From Polaribacter sp. SA4-10 (lineage in GTDB: Bacteria; Bacteroidota; Bacteroidia; Flavobacteriales; Flavobacteriaceae): a stretch of 64,000 bases of DNA. Position 1 is the stretch's first letter. Each line of letters starts with the position of its first letter. This document shows positions 1 through 10,334 of the stretch, piece after piece. The position numbers were made by a program, and so were the translations under genes. The notes under the pieces are model-generated. The model saw nothing but the letters and a program-made list of their open reading frames with translations. It had not been told where the DNA came from and made no database searches. The stretch is from contig NZ_CP019331.1 in assembly GCF_002163835.1 (NCBI RefSeq), forward strand, positions 434,001 to 498,000, given 5' to 3'.

Positions 1-12
1 CGTTATAAAATA

Positions 13-2379
13 TTATTTACTAATTATATCAATAACTAATTCTTTCGTCAAAGGTCTACCATTCGCTACTTTTTTTATATTTTCAAACGTAAAAACAAAA
101 TCGCAACCTAATTTATAATTAGAACAACCGTAAGCAGTTTTCCCTTTTAAAATAGTTCCTTTTTTACATTTCGGACATGTAATTTTATCCTTGTCATTAC
201 CATGAGTTTTCGACGAAGTAATCTCATTATAATTAGCAGATTGCTTCACTTCGTTCGCAATGATAGCTTGTTTTGGTTCTAATTTTAAGCTAAATCTTTC
301 ATCAAAACGTATCAATCCTTCAACAGCACCAGCATCAGTTTTAAAACCTTTTAAATTAGTTGTACAGCCTTTGTCAATCAATCGAATCAATTGATTTTCA
401 GAAATTTTCTTACCGTAAATTTCAAACGGAATTTTAAAATCACAATTATTTTTATATTCAGAACATCCATAAGCAGAAGTACCTTTTATCAAATTTCCTT
501 TTTTACATTTCGGACAGGTTTTACCAACAACTTCTTTTTTTGTTTTTGACTTTGAAACAGCAGGTTGCTTCGTTTCAGCCGCAATGACAGGTGTGTTAGA
601 AGAAATTCGTTTTACAGAAGTATTAGAACGCACTTCATACACCAATTCATCTACCATTTTTTTCATATTGTTTATGAAAGTTCCGGCGTTAAATTCTCCA
701 CGTTCAATTTCCTTTAAACGTTTTTCCCATCTTCCAGTTAATTCTGCCGATTTTAATAATTCGTTATCAATGATATTTATTAAATCGATTCCTGTTTGAG
801 TAGGTAATACTAATTTCTTTTTACGTTCAATATATTTTCTTCGGAAAAGAGTCTCAATTATACTTGCTCTGGTAGAAGGTCTTCCAATTCCGTTTTCTTT
901 CATTAATTCACGCAAATCATCATCATCAACTTGCTTTCCAGCAGTTTCCATGGCACGTAATAAACTTGCTTCTGTAAAGTTTCTTGGTGGTTTTGTTTCC
1001 TTTTCTAAAAAGGAAGGTTCGTGTGTTCCTTTTTCACCTTTTACAAAAGATGGAAGCGTTAATTGTTCGTTTAATTCCTTTTTAATTTTGCTTTCTTCTG
1101 TTTCAAAAGCAACTCGCCAACCTTTGGTTAGAATTTCTTTTCCTGTTGTTTTAAAAGGAACATCGGCAGCTTTACCAATTACAGACGTATTAGAAACATC
1201 AGAATCTGGATAAAAAACACCAATAAATCTACGTGTAATTATATCATATACTTGTTGCTGATTGTATTGTAAATTTCCTTGAATTCCTGTAGGAATAATA
1301 GCATGGTGATCTGTTACTTTTTTATCATCAAAAACACGTTTCGATTTCTTTATTTTCTGCCCTAAAAGTGGATGCGTTAATGCGCTATAATTTGTTAGTT
1401 TTGATAATATTCCTGCAATTTTAGGATATACATCATTTGGTAAAAAAGTAGTATCAACTCTTGGGTAGGTAACTACTTTCATTTCATATAATTTCTGAAC
1501 CATTTTTAAGGTTTCATCTGCAGAAAATCCAAATTTATTATTACAATACACTTGTAAACCTGTTAAATCGAACAGTTTTGGAGCGTATTCTTTTCCTTTC
1601 TTCTTGGTGACAGAAACAATTTCAAAATCAGATTCTTTTACTTTATTAGCTAAAACTTGTCCGTCCTCTTGTTTTAGAAAACGACCCTCTTCATAATTGA
1701 AAAGTGTATTTCTATAGGTAGTTTGTAATTCCCAATAAGGTTGTGGTTTAAAATTCTGAATTTCAACAAAACGATTTACCAACATGGCTAGGGTAGGAGT
1801 TTGCACTCTACCTACAGACAAAACTTGTTTAAATCCGCCATATTTTACGGTGTATAAACGTGTAGCATTCAACCCTAAAAGCCAATCTCCAATAGCTCTA
1901 GAATACCCTGCATAATATAAATTATCATATTGTTCTGAAGGTTTTAAATTTTTAAATCCTTCTTTAATCGCTTCTTCTGTAAGAGATGAAATCCATAAAC
2001 GTTGCACTTTTCCTTTGTAACCTGCTTGATTAATTACCCAACGCTGAATGAGTTCTCCTTCTGTTCCTGCATCCCCACAATTGATAACAACAGTTGCTTT
2101 ATCAAATAAAGATTTTACAATATTAAATTGTTTTCTAATTCCTGCATCGCCAGTAACCTTGGTGTCAAAACGTTCTGGAAGCATTGGTAAGTTGTTTAAA
2201 TCCCAACTTTTCCAATGAGGTTTGTAATCTTTAGGTTCTAAAAGTGTGCATAAATGTCCAAATGTATAGGTTACTGCATAGCCATTGCCTTCGTAGAAAC
2301 CATCACGTTTTGTGTTGGCTCCTAGAATATTAGCAATTTCTCTTGCTACACTTGGTTTCTCAGCAATACAGACTTTCAT
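13..2379 (-). CDS. topB: DNA topoisomerase III
   Basis: Type IA topoisomerase, which relaxes and decatenates DNA through a single-strand break. The N-terminal TOPRIM domain starts with the AEKPS motif (residues 6-10) and includes the acidic segment GDAGTEGEL near 102-110. The catalytic tyrosine lies in VTYPRVDT (Y305), and the SVGRVQTPTL motif is near 188-197. Two C-terminal topoisomerase-type zinc ribbons, each with CPKCKKG followed by a CS-Y---CDF half, lie around residues 620-655 and 730-770. At 788 residues it is longer than E. coli TopB, mainly because of this zinc-ribbon tail, as is common in Bacteroidota. The ATG follows an AT-rich spacer and the stop is almost at the window edge. Identification is secure. 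Confidence 0.95.
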   Translation of the reverse strand: MKVCIAEKPSVAREIANILGANTKRDGFYEGNGYAVTYTFGHLCTLLEPKDYKPHWKSWDLNNLPMLPERFDTKVTGDAGIRKQFNIVKSLFDKATVVINCGDAGTEGELIQRWVINQAGYKGKVQRLWISSLTEEAIKEGFKNLKPSEQYDNLYYAGYSRAIGDWLLGLNATRLYTVKYGGFKQVLSVGRVQTPTLAMLVNRFVEIQNFKPQPYWELQTTYRNTLFNYEEGRFLKQEDGQVLANKVKESDFEIVSVTKKKGKEYAPKLFDLTGLQVYCNNKFGFSADETLKMVQKLYEMKVVTYPRVDTTFLPNDVYPKIAGILSKLTNYSALTHPLLGQKIKKSKRVFDDKKVTDHHAIIPTGIQGNLQYNQQQVYDIITRRFIGVFYPDSDVSNTSVIGKAADVPFKTTGKEILTKGWRVAFETEESKIKKELNEQLTLPSFVKGEKGTHEPSFLEKETKPPRNFTEASLLRAMETAGKQVDDDDLRELMKENGIGRPSTRASIIETLFRRKYIERKKKLVLPTQTGIDLINIIDNELLKSAELTGRWEKRLKEIERGEFNAGTFINNMKKMVDELVYEVRSNTSVKRISSNTPVIAAETKQPAVSKSKTKKEVVGKTCPKCKKGNLIKGTSAYGCSEYKNNCDFKIPFEIYGKKISENQLIRLIDKGCTTNLKGFKTDAGAVEGLIRFDERFSLKLEPKQAIIANEVKQSANYNEITSSKTHGNDKDKITCPKCKKGTILKGKTAYGCSNYKLGCDFVFTFENIKKVANGRPLTKELVIDIISK

Positions 2380-2421
2380 TTATGCTTTTTGTGAATTCGA
2401 AAATAGTGAATTTAAAGTATA

Positions 2422-3174
2422 TTATTGATAATAATTTATCTCTAAAATATTAATATTAGGTATAGTTTTTCGAAAATTACTAATGTTTGTATTACATTGA
2501 TAATTCATTTCAAGATTATTTATTTTGTGATATAAGTAGTTTATAACATATGCTAATGTGTCAGGGTGAAAATCTCTATCAGATTTAAATTTCACGATAC
2601 ACTTAGTTGTGATTTTTTGATATTCATTTAGAATTAAATCATACTTTTTAGGGTATCTAAACCTTAAAATATCTTCAACTAATTCAGGTACATTTAAATA
2701 GTTATGAATTCCATTTGCTTTTTCAAATGCAAATTCTTTAATTAAAAATCCCCAAGGTCCTTGATCATAATCTGAATTTAATTTGTGTATAGTGGCTGTG
2801 CTATGAGTTAACTTGTCAATTTTTATTGATTTATCTAAATTTTGAATAACTTTTTTTATAATTTCTTCTATTTTTATAATAGCTTTTTCCAAAGGTAAAA
2901 TACCTTCTATAAAATCCGTACCTTTTAGCACCCTAGTGTTATGAAACCAATATGCTTTTATTATTATTGATTTATTAATTTTGAATTGTTGCTTAAAATG
3001 TTCAAATAAATATTCATATGCATACCTTTCTTTTATACTTTTCTCCCAAATTTCATCAAGACTGACATCATTTAAATATGATAAAATTTCAGATTTATCA
3101 GTATTAAATATATTTGATAAAGAATCTAAAATAGAATCAAAGTTTTCACAATCTAAAATTATAATTTTATTCAT
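2422..3174 (-). CDS. Hypothetical protein, 250 aa
   Basis: I do not recognise this protein. It is mostly helical in appearance, rich in Lys, Ile and Asn, with no signal peptide, membrane segment or catalytic motif that I can name. A conserved-looking patch near the middle reads DQGPWGFLIKEF. It lies only 17 bases downstream of tex on the same strand and could be cotranscribed with it. It is not part of the usual tex neighbourhood as I know it, so it may be a recent insertion. The start ATG is preceded by AAAAGGAGAAAG on the coding strand, an unusually good Shine-Dalgarno match for this phylum, which supports translation. Confidence 0.6.
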   Translation of the reverse strand: MNKIIILDCENFDSILDSLSNIFNTDKSEILSYLNDVSLDEIWEKSIKERYAYEYLFEHFKQQFKINKSIIIKAYWFHNTRVLKGTDFIEGILPLEKAIIKIEEIIKKVIQNLDKSIKIDKLTHSTATIHKLNSDYDQGPWGFLIKEFAFEKANGIHNYLNVPELVEDILRFRYPKKYDLILNEYQKITTKCIVKFKSDRDFHPDTLAYVINYLYHKINNLEMNYQCNTNISNFRKTIPNINILEINYYQ

Positions 3175-3191
3175 TATAGCTTTCTCCTTTT

Positions 3192-5315
3192 TTATTTCAC
3201 CAAAGCCAATTGAATACGCTTTCTTACAACATCAACTTCCAACACTTTTACAAGTATTTGCTGATTTAAAGCCACAATTGCATTTACATCTTTTACAAAA
3301 GTATCTGATAAATTAGAAACATGAATTAAACCGCTTTCTTTAATTCCGATATCTACAAAACAACCAAAATTGGTGATATTATTTACAATTCCGGGTACAA
3401 TTTGACCTGTTCTTAAATCTGAAATTGTTTTTATATTTTGATCAAAAGAAAACATTTTTGCTTTCGCTCTTGGATCTACTCCAGGTTTTTCTAATTCTTT
3501 AATAATATCTTCTAATGTAGGCAAACCAATGGTTTCAGAAATATAATTTTTCAAAGAAATCTGTTGAAGAATTTCTTTATTCCCAATAAAATCGGCAACT
3601 TTCTTTTTGTAGTCTTTCGCTATTTTATCAACCAAACTATAACTTTCTGGGTGCACTCCAGAATCATCTAACGGATTCTTAGCATTCTTAATTCGTAAAA
3701 AACCAGCAGCTTGTTCAAATGCTTTTCCGCCTAAACGAGGTACTTTTTTTATGGCAGTTCTAGAAGTAAAAGAACCGTTTTCATTTCTATAATTCACAAT
3801 ATTTACTGCAATTTTTGGTCCAATTCCAGAAACATAACTCAATAACGATTCGCTAGCCGTATTTATGTTTACGCCTACTGTATTTACACAACTTTCTACA
3901 ACAGTATCTAAAGATTTCTTTAATTTAGATTGATCAACATCATGCTGATATTGGCCAACTCCAATCGATTTTGCATCAATCTTTACCAATTCTGCCAAAG
4001 GATCTGCCAATCTTCTTCCAATAGAAACAGAACCACGCACTGTAACATCGTAATTAGGAAATTCATCTCTTGCAATTTTAGAAGCCGAATAAATGGATGC
4101 GCCAGCTTCACTCACCACAAAAACTTCAATTTTATTTTTAAACTGAATTTTCTTAACTAATTGTTCTGTTTCTCTAGATGCTGTTCCATTTCCAATTGCA
4201 ATTGCTTCAATTTTATAAGTATCTGCTAAGGAACTAATCTTTTTAATGGCTTCTATCGTTTGATTTTGTGGAGCGTGCGGATAAATATTTTCATTATGTA
4301 CTAAATCTCCTTGCTCGTTTAAACAGACCACTTTGCAACCAGATCTAAAACCAGGATCGATTGCTAAAATTCTTTTTTCGCCCAAAGGAGCGCCTAACAA
4401 TAATTGTTTTAAATTTTTCGCGAAAACTAAAATTGCTGCTTCGTCTGCTTTTTCTTTTGCAATTGACATTGCTTCGTTTGATAAAGAAGGAAATAACAAA
4501 CGTTTATAAGTATCAGCAATTGCCAATTGTATTTGTTCTGCACATTCGTTTTGAGAACGAATAATGCTAGCTTCCATTTTTTGAAGGACGCTCTCTTTAT
4601 CAATTTCTATTTTAACACGAATAAAACCTTCGTTTTCTGCTCTTAAAATGGCTAATAATCTGTGAGAAGGAATTCTACTTAAAGATTCGCTCCAATCAAA
4701 ATAATCTTTAAATTTTTGTGCTTTCTCCTCAGCCGTTTTTGTTTTAATTACTTTAGATGAAATCGTAGAATAACGTTCTAATTCTCTTCGAATGTTATTT
4801 CTGATATCTGTACGTTCATTAATCCATTCTGCAATGATAAAACGGGCGCCTTCTAAGGCATCTTCAATGGTTTCAACTTCGTTGGATGTGTATTTTGACG
4901 CTGTGTGTTCTAAATCATTTACACGCTGATTCATCATCATCTTAGCCAACGGTTCTAAGCCTTGTAAACGTGCAGTTTCTGCTTTTGTTTTTCGCTTCTT
5001 TTTAAAAGGTAAATACAAATCTTCTAGAGAAGTTAAATCTCTAGAGATGTTTACTTTCTGAGTTAATTCATCCGTTAAAACATTTTGTTCTTCTAACGCT
5101 TTTAAAATGGCTTTTTTACGTTTTTCTAACGCTTCAAAAACTTCTTTAAATTTTACAATGTCACCAATTTGAACTTCGTCTAAATTACCCGTCATTTCCT
5201 TTCTATATCTTGATATAAAAGGAATTGTAGCATCTTCATTTAATAATGAAATGGTATTTTGAATAGATTTTTCTGAGAGCTGTGTTTGTTGAATTATATA
5301 TTGAAGTAAGTGCAT
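3192..5315 (-). CDS. tex: Tex-family RNA-binding transcription accessory protein
   Basis: Tex/YhgF homologue, a cytoplasmic nucleic-acid-binding protein linked to transcription. Domain order matches the family. An N-terminal helical Tex domain carries ISRYRKEMTG near residues 34-43. A YqgF/RNase-H-like fold starts at ILAIDPGFRSG, around residue 316. A helix-hairpin-helix region follows with the SGIGPKIAVNIVNYR motif. A C-terminal S1 domain begins near VPGIVNNITNFGCFVDIG and runs to the end. The length of 707 aa is typical. The start MHLLQYI is followed directly by the conserved N-terminal helix. Confidence 0.95.
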   Translation of the reverse strand: MHLLQYIIQQTQLSEKSIQNTISLLNEDATIPFISRYRKEMTGNLDEVQIGDIVKFKEVFEALEKRKKAILKALEEQNVLTDELTQKVNISRDLTSLEDLYLPFKKKRKTKAETARLQGLEPLAKMMMNQRVNDLEHTASKYTSNEVETIEDALEGARFIIAEWINERTDIRNNIRRELERYSTISSKVIKTKTAEEKAQKFKDYFDWSESLSRIPSHRLLAILRAENEGFIRVKIEIDKESVLQKMEASIIRSQNECAEQIQLAIADTYKRLLFPSLSNEAMSIAKEKADEAAILVFAKNLKQLLLGAPLGEKRILAIDPGFRSGCKVVCLNEQGDLVHNENIYPHAPQNQTIEAIKKISSLADTYKIEAIAIGNGTASRETEQLVKKIQFKNKIEVFVVSEAGASIYSASKIARDEFPNYDVTVRGSVSIGRRLADPLAELVKIDAKSIGVGQYQHDVDQSKLKKSLDTVVESCVNTVGVNINTASESLLSYVSGIGPKIAVNIVNYRNENGSFTSRTAIKKVPRLGGKAFEQAAGFLRIKNAKNPLDDSGVHPESYSLVDKIAKDYKKKVADFIGNKEILQQISLKNYISETIGLPTLEDIIKELEKPGVDPRAKAKMFSFDQNIKTISDLRTGQIVPGIVNNITNFGCFVDIGIKESGLIHVSNLSDTFVKDVNAIVALNQQILVKVLEVDVVRKRIQLALVK

Positions 5316-5334
5316 TTTTCGATTGAATTTAAAC

Positions 5335-5372
5335 TAAAAAAAGAAACCTCATAAAAATAATTTCATGAGGTT
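5335..5372 (-). terminator. Rho-independent terminator after the GNAT gene
   Basis: On the minus strand an AACCTCAT/ATGAGGTT stem, extended by AAA/TTT pairs around a short loop, is followed by TTTCTTTTTTTAG. It lies between the leftward acetyltransferase gene and tex and would end the acetyltransferase transcript. Confidence 0.6.
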
Positions 5373-5417
5373 GTAAATATACTTTTATTTTATGTTTGGA
5401 TATGATGAAAATAAAAC

Positions 5418-5566
5418 TTCTCGATACAATTTTTCTTCCTTCGTCAAAAAATTACTCGAAGTGACAGCATGTTCTTACTGTTTCTCGTATTTGTATTCAT
5501 AAAATAACACGTACTGTCACATCGAGTGAAATTCTTTTTTCAAGAATTTTGTATCGAGATATTCTT
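5418..5566. repeat. Intergenic imperfect palindrome (REP/MITE-like)
   Basis: The two ends read CTTCTCGATACAATTTTT and AATTTTGTATCGAGATATTC, so the 150-bp segment is a large inverted repeat. Internal pairs include ACTCGAAGTGACAG against CTGTCACATCGAGTG. It has no coding potential. This type of palindrome is familiar from intergenic regions of flavobacterial genomes. There is one copy in this window. Confidence 0.6.
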
Positions 5567-5582
5567 TAGAAATTATTTTTTA

Positions 5583-6098
5583 TTAAGAAATTACTTTCTC
5601 AAAAGCCAGTCTCTTAGCGTTGTAACCTGTATAAATAACGCCACAATATGTGTACCCCAATTTCTTTATTAGAGATTGCATTCCGATATTGTCTTCATGC
5701 GTATCAATCTTTAAACTTTCTATGTTTTTTTCTAATAATTGTAAATGAAATTCATGAAACATAAAAGTAGCCAAACCAAATTTCCTGAATTCTTTTTTGA
5801 TGGCCATTCTATGGATAACGCCATAAGTTTTAGTTTCATCAACAATCCAATTTCCATCTATAACTTTATACGTTGGTTCAGGATTTGTGGTAAACATAGA
5901 AGTTGCCATTACTTGATTTTCATCACTTATAACCACATAACTTTCACCATTTAAAACATCATTTTTTACTTGTTCCGTATTTGGATATCCGTTTTGCCAT
6001 TGATCAATATTAAGAGAAGCTAAATAGGCTTTAGCATCATCAATAATGGTCATGATCCCCGGAACATCTTCAATTTTAGAAAGTCTTATTATCATCAA
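5583..6098 (-). CDS. GNAT family N-acetyltransferase
   Basis: Single-domain GCN5-related N-acetyltransferase of 171 aa; the substrate cannot be read from sequence. The fold is indicated by the N-terminal RLSKIEDVPGIMTIIDDA helix and by motif A, RMAIKKEFRKFGLATFMF (around residues 110-127), which matches the acetyl-CoA pyrophosphate loop. A late segment, LGYTYCGVIY, is typical of the GNAT C-terminus. It follows the fumarylacetoacetase-family gene with a 6-base gap, so the two are probably one operon. The first Met of MMIIRL is used here; the second is equally possible. Confidence 0.85.
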   Translation of the reverse strand: MMIIRLSKIEDVPGIMTIIDDAKAYLASLNIDQWQNGYPNTEQVKNDVLNGESYVVISDENQVMATSMFTTNPEPTYKVIDGNWIVDETKTYGVIHRMAIKKEFRKFGLATFMFHEFHLQLLEKNIESLKIDTHEDNIGMQSLIKKLGYTYCGVIYTGYNAKRLAFEKVIS

Positions 6099-6104
6099 AA
6101 AAAA

Positions 6105-6719
6105 TTATATCATTTTAAAATCTAGCATCAATTCACCATTAATAGAACATTGTAGTTGATCTCCTTTAAATATTTCTCCTTTACCAACCGCTGGCGTTCC
6201 CGTAAAAATTAAATCTCCAGGTTGTAACGTCATATATTTAGAAATAAACACAATAATATCAGCAAAATCGTTCACCATAAAAGCGGTGTTACTTTTTTGT
6301 TTTTCTTCTCCGTTAACTTTTAAATCAAAATTAATATTCCCTAAATTAGGATATTCAGCAATCGATTTAAAGCTAGAAATTGGCGCAGCACCATCAAAGC
6401 CTTTTGAAAACTCCCAAGGGTGGTTAGTTTCTCTTGCGTTTTTTAGAATATCTGTTGCCGTATAATCAATACCAATTGCAATTTCAGAAATAAAAGAATT
6501 TGCAGCTGCTTTAGAAATGTTTTTTCCTTCTTTACCTATTTTAATCACTAATTCTACCTCGTAAACTAATTCGTTAGTAATGTTGCTAGGATATTCAACA
6601 TCACAATTAATAGCTAAACTAGATTCAGGTTTTGAAAAGATGAATTTTTTAGCTTTCTTTTTTTCTTCAATATCTTTTAAATCAGTAAGATAATTACTTC
6701 CTATTCCTAGTATTTTCAT
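6105..6719 (-). CDS. Fumarylacetoacetate hydrolase family protein
   Basis: Member of the FAH superfamily (hydrolases and decarboxylases of beta-dicarbonyl compounds). Metal-ligand motif EVELVIKIGKEGKNI lies near residues 54-68. Other family hallmarks are GIDYTATDI, SKGFDGAAPIS and PGDLIFTGTPAVG. At 204 aa it is the short single-domain form, like human FAHD1 or YcgM. It is therefore more likely an acylpyruvase or oxaloacetate decarboxylase type enzyme than true fumarylacetoacetase, but the substrate is not certain. It sits just upstream of, and is probably cotranscribed with, the GNAT gene. Confidence 0.88.
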   Translation of the reverse strand: MKILGIGSNYLTDLKDIEEKKKAKKFIFSKPESSLAINCDVEYPSNITNELVYEVELVIKIGKEGKNISKAAANSFISEIAIGIDYTATDILKNARETNHPWEFSKGFDGAAPISSFKSIAEYPNLGNINFDLKVNGEEKQKSNTAFMVNDFADIIVFISKYMTLQPGDLIFTGTPAVGKGEIFKGDQLQCSINGELMLDFKMI

Positions 6720-6817
6720 TTTTTAATTTTTTTTTTACTTTACGAGTAAATGTAAAAAAAAATCCACCAAAAAACAGCAGTTTCTTAATGGATTTAATAG
6801 TGTTACTATTTAATTTT

Positions 6818-8074
6818 TTAAACTTCTATCTTTTCTTTTAGAGAAACTTTTTTTGCTGTTTTATCATTAGAGAAATCAACAACTACTTGGTTGTGCAAAA
6901 TATCTTCAATTGTCTGTCTTTTTCTAATTAAATAACCTTTTCCTTGATGTACCATAACTTCTGCAGGTATATAACGTGAGTTATAGTTAGAAGCCATAGA
7001 GAAACAATACGCTCCTGCATTATGAAAACACAAAACATCTTCTTCAGAGATTTCAGCAATTCTTCTGTTAGAAGCAAATGTATCCGTTTCACAAATATAA
7101 CCTACAACGGAGTAATAACGATCTCTTCCTGTTGGATTTGAGATGTTTGTAATATGGTGATAAGAATCATACATCATTGGTCTTACTAAGTGATTAAAAC
7201 CAGAATCTACATGTGCAAAAACAGTTGACGTTGTTTGTTTAACAACATTTACTTTTGCAAGAAAAGAACCCGCTTCAGAAACCAAAAATTTACCAGGCTC
7301 AAACATTAAAGTAATGTCTTTACCATATTCTACACAAAATTCGTTGAACCTTTCTGTTAATTGCAAACCTAATTGCTCAATATCTGTAGAAATATCTCCT
7401 TCTTTATAAGGGACCTTAAAACCACTTCCAAAATCGATAAAGTCAATATTATCAAACTGTTTTGCAACATCAAACAAAATTTCTGTAGCACGCAAAAAAG
7501 TATCGATATCTAAAATATCAGAACCTGTATGCATGTGAATACCATTAATATTCATCCCCGTGTTTTCTACAACACGTTTAATATGTGGAACTTGGTGAAT
7601 TGAAATTCCGAATTTAGAATCGATATGACCAACAGATATTTTAGAATTTCCACCAGCCATAATATGTGGATTTATACGCACACAAACAGGAATATCTGGA
7701 TGTTTTTGTCCAAATTGTTCTAAAATAGAAAGGTTATCAATATTAATTTGAACACCCAATTTAGCTACTTCTTCAATCTCTGTTAAAGAAACTCCGTTTG
7801 GTGTATAAATAATGTCATGAGGTTCAATACCAGTTGTTAAACACAATTGTACTTCTTGATAAGAAACAGTATCTAAACCAGCACCTAAATCTTTAAAGAA
7901 CTTTAAAATATTGATGTTAGAAAGTGCTTTTACAGCATAATTCAACTTTAAACTTTTAACGCTGCTAAAAGCATTTGTTAATCTGTTGTATTGCGATTCA
8001 ATTTTATCTGTATCGTAAACATATAAAGGACTTCCGTATTTATTTGCTAACGCTGTAAGTTGTGTGTTTTCCAA
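6818..8074 (-). CDS. lysA: Diaminopimelate decarboxylase
   Basis: Catalyses the last step of lysine biosynthesis, decarboxylating meso-diaminopimelate to L-lysine with PLP. It belongs to the fold-type III alanine-racemase-like family. The PLP lysine is K49 in LNYAVKALSN. HMHTGSDI and DFGSGFKVPY line the phosphate site, EPGKFLVSEAG is the second-domain entry, and CETDTFA carries the substrate-binding Cys-Glu pair. The C-terminal FHNAGAYCFSMASNYN motif is diagnostic. The length of 418 aa is normal. The gene is divergent from parE, and the roughly 300-base gap between them must hold both promoters. Confidence 0.96.
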   Translation of the reverse strand: MENTQLTALANKYGSPLYVYDTDKIESQYNRLTNAFSSVKSLKLNYAVKALSNINILKFFKDLGAGLDTVSYQEVQLCLTTGIEPHDIIYTPNGVSLTEIEEVAKLGVQINIDNLSILEQFGQKHPDIPVCVRINPHIMAGGNSKISVGHIDSKFGISIHQVPHIKRVVENTGMNINGIHMHTGSDILDIDTFLRATEILFDVAKQFDNIDFIDFGSGFKVPYKEGDISTDIEQLGLQLTERFNEFCVEYGKDITLMFEPGKFLVSEAGSFLAKVNVVKQTTSTVFAHVDSGFNHLVRPMMYDSYHHITNISNPTGRDRYYSVVGYICETDTFASNRRIAEISEEDVLCFHNAGAYCFSMASNYNSRYIPAEVMVHQGKGYLIRKRQTIEDILHNQVVVDFSNDKTAKKVSLKEKIEV

Positions 8075-8376
8075 TGTAAAATATTTATTTGTGATGCCAA
8101 AAGTAATTAAATTGTTTAATAAATTATGATTTGTTTAAAAATATAACAAATTGTTTTTTATTGTGATTTTTACATTAAAAATACTTCTAACGTTTTTGCT
8201 TTGGGGTTTTCTAAAAATTGTCATTATCGGACAAACGGGTATCAATTTTAACGATTAAAATCAGGCTTTTTTTTCGTTGAAATCCTGTTGATAACTAATT
8301 AAGAAACCCATTTTTTTTTATATTCTTAAATGTTAATTTAGCGAGTACTTCAGAATTAATTGCAGTACGCGTATTT
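8075..8376. other. Divergent intergenic region lysA/parE
   Basis: A 302-base AT-rich spacer holding the start regions of the divergent lysA and parE genes. I see no gene, strong hairpin or riboswitch in it. The segment just before parE (TTGCAGTACGCG) is unusually GC-rich for the area, but I cannot assign it a role. Confidence 0.5.
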
Positions 8377-10233
8377 ATGAGTCAAGAAACAAAATATACA
8401 GAAGATAATATTCGATCATTAGATTGGAAAGAGCATATTAGAATGCGTCCAGGAATGTACATTGGTAAATTAGGTGACGGATCTTCGCCTGATGATGGAA
8501 TTTACATCCTTGTTAAGGAAGTTCTGGATAATTCTATTGATGAATATGTAATGGGAGCAGGTAAAACCATTGAAATTTCTATTCAAGGAAATAAAGTAAT
8601 GGTTCGAGATTATGGTCGTGGAATTCCTTTAGGAAAAGTGGTTGATGTTGTTTCTAAAATGAATACTGGAGGTAAGTATGATTCTAAAGCCTTTAAAAAA
8701 TCTGTTGGTTTAAATGGTGTTGGTACAAAAGCGGTAAATGCGCTTTCGTCATTTTTTAGAGTAGAATCTTCAAGAGATGGAAAATCTGCTTCAGCAGAAT
8801 TTAGCCAAGGAAATCTTACAGATCAAGAGTTTTTAGAAGAAACTTCTCGAAGAAAAGGAACGAAAGTTTCTTTTATTCCTGATGAAGAAATTTTTAAGAA
8901 ATACAAATACAGAAATGAATATGTAGCGAAAATGCTAAAGTATTATGTGTACTTGAACCCTGGATTGACCATTATTTTTAATGGAGAAAAATTCTTTTCA
9001 GAAAATGGATTAAAAGATTTATTGGAAGATAATAACAATCTAGATGATATGTTATATCCAATAATTCATTTAAAAGGAGATGATATAGAAGTTGCTATAA
9101 CGCATAGTAAAACACAATATTCAGAAGAATATCATTCTTTTGTAAATGGACAGTATACAACACAAGGAGGAACACACCAAGCAGCATTTAGAGAAGCTAT
9201 TGTAAAAACAATCAGAGAATTTTACGGTAAGAATTTTGAAGCTTCAGATATTAGAAAATCAATTATTTCTGCAATTGCCATAAAGGTAATGGAACCTATT
9301 TTTGAAAGTCAGACAAAAACAAAGTTAGGCTCTACAGATATGGGAGGAAATCTACCAACTGTAAGAACGTATATAAATGATTTCTTAAAAACTAAACTTG
9401 ATAATTATCTTCATAAAAATACAGATGTTGCAGACAAACTTCAAAGAAAGATAATACAGGCAGAAAAAGAAAGAAAAGAGCTTTCTGGAATACGGAAATT
9501 AGCAAAAGATAGAGCTAAAAAATCGAGTTTACACAATAAAAAATTACGTGATTGTAGAGTGCATTTAAGTGATATTAAAAAAGATAATTATTTAGAATCT
9601 ACCTTGTTTATTACAGAGGGAGATTCTGCTTCTGGTTCTATCACAAAGTCTAGAAATGTAAATACACAAGCCGTTTTTAGTTTAAAAGGAAAGCCGCTTA
9701 ATTCTTACGGATTAAGTAAAAAAATAGTGTACGAAAATGAAGAGTTTAACCTTTTACAAGCAGCTTTAAATATAGAAGATGGTTTAGAGGATTTGCGTTA
9801 TAACAATATTGTAATTGCAACAGATGCCGATGTAGATGGAATGCACATTCGTTTATTATTAATAACATTTTTCTTGCAGTTTTTTCCAGAATTGATAAAA
9901 GAAGGGCATTTATATATTTTAGAAACTCCGTTGTTTAGAGTCAGAAATAAGAAAGAAACTTTTTATTGTTATTCTGATGAAGAAAAACGAACAGCCATAG
10001 GAAAATTAAGAGGAAAACCAGAAATAACTCGATTTAAAGGTTTGGGTGAAATCTCACCAAATGAGTTTGTTCATTTTATTGGGGATGATATTCGTTTAGA
10101 CCCTGTAATGTTAGACAAAGAAATGTCAATTGAAGCAATGTTACAGTTCTATATGGGGAAAAATACGCCTGATAGACAGAAGTTTATCATTGAGAATTTA
10201 AAGGTTGAGTTGGATTATATAGATGAGGAGTAG
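8377..10233 (+). CDS. parE: DNA topoisomerase IV subunit B
   Basis: ATPase subunit of the decatenating type IIA topoisomerase. The GHKL ATPase domain shows EVLDNSIDE (residues 48-56) and DYGRGIP, then [14 protein letters not shown]. The TOPRIM domain has TEGDSASG (from about residue 413) and the [10 protein letters not shown] metal-binding motif. The C-terminal [10 protein letters not shown] motif is conserved. At 618 aa it is the short ParE form rather than a GyrB with an insertion. Its partner parC lies downstream on the same strand, interrupted by an ORF6N gene and a repeat. Confidence 0.95.
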   Translation: MSQETKYTEDNIRSLDWKEHIRMRPGMYIGKLGDGSSPDDGIYILVKEVLDNSIDEYVMGAGKTIEISIQGNKVMVRDYGRGIPLGKVVDVVSKMNTGGKYDSKAFKKSVGLNGVGTKAVNALSSFFRVESSRDGKSASAEFSQGNLTDQEFLEETSRRKGTKVSFIPDEEIFKKYKYRNEYVAKMLKYYVYLNPGLTIIFNGEKFFSENGLKDLLEDNNNLDDMLYPIIHLKGDDIEVAITHSKTQYSEEYHSFVNGQYTTQGGTHQAAFREAIVKTIREFYGKNFEASDIRKSIISAIAIKVMEPIFESQTKTKLGSTDMGGNLPTVRTYINDFLKTKLDNYLHKNTDVADKLQRKIIQAEKERKELSGIRKLAKDRAKKSSLHNKKLRDCRVHLSDIKKDNYLESTLFITEGDSASGSITKSRNVNTQAVFSLKGKPLNSYGLSKKIVYENEEFNLLQAALNIEDGLEDLRYNNIVIATDADVDGMHIRLLLITFFLQFFPELIKEGHLYILETPLFRVRNKKETFYCYSDEEKRTAIGKLRGKPEITRFKGLGEISPNEFVHFIGDDIRLDPVMLDKEMSIEAMLQFYMGKNTPDRQKFIIENLKVELDYIDEE

Positions 10234-10334
10234 CTTATTTTAAACCCTTTCCATTTTGTCTATGCTGAATATAGGGGCTTTAGCAAGTTTGAGAAATTAG
10301 AGGTGTAACATGGCCTCATCAAGATTATAAAAAG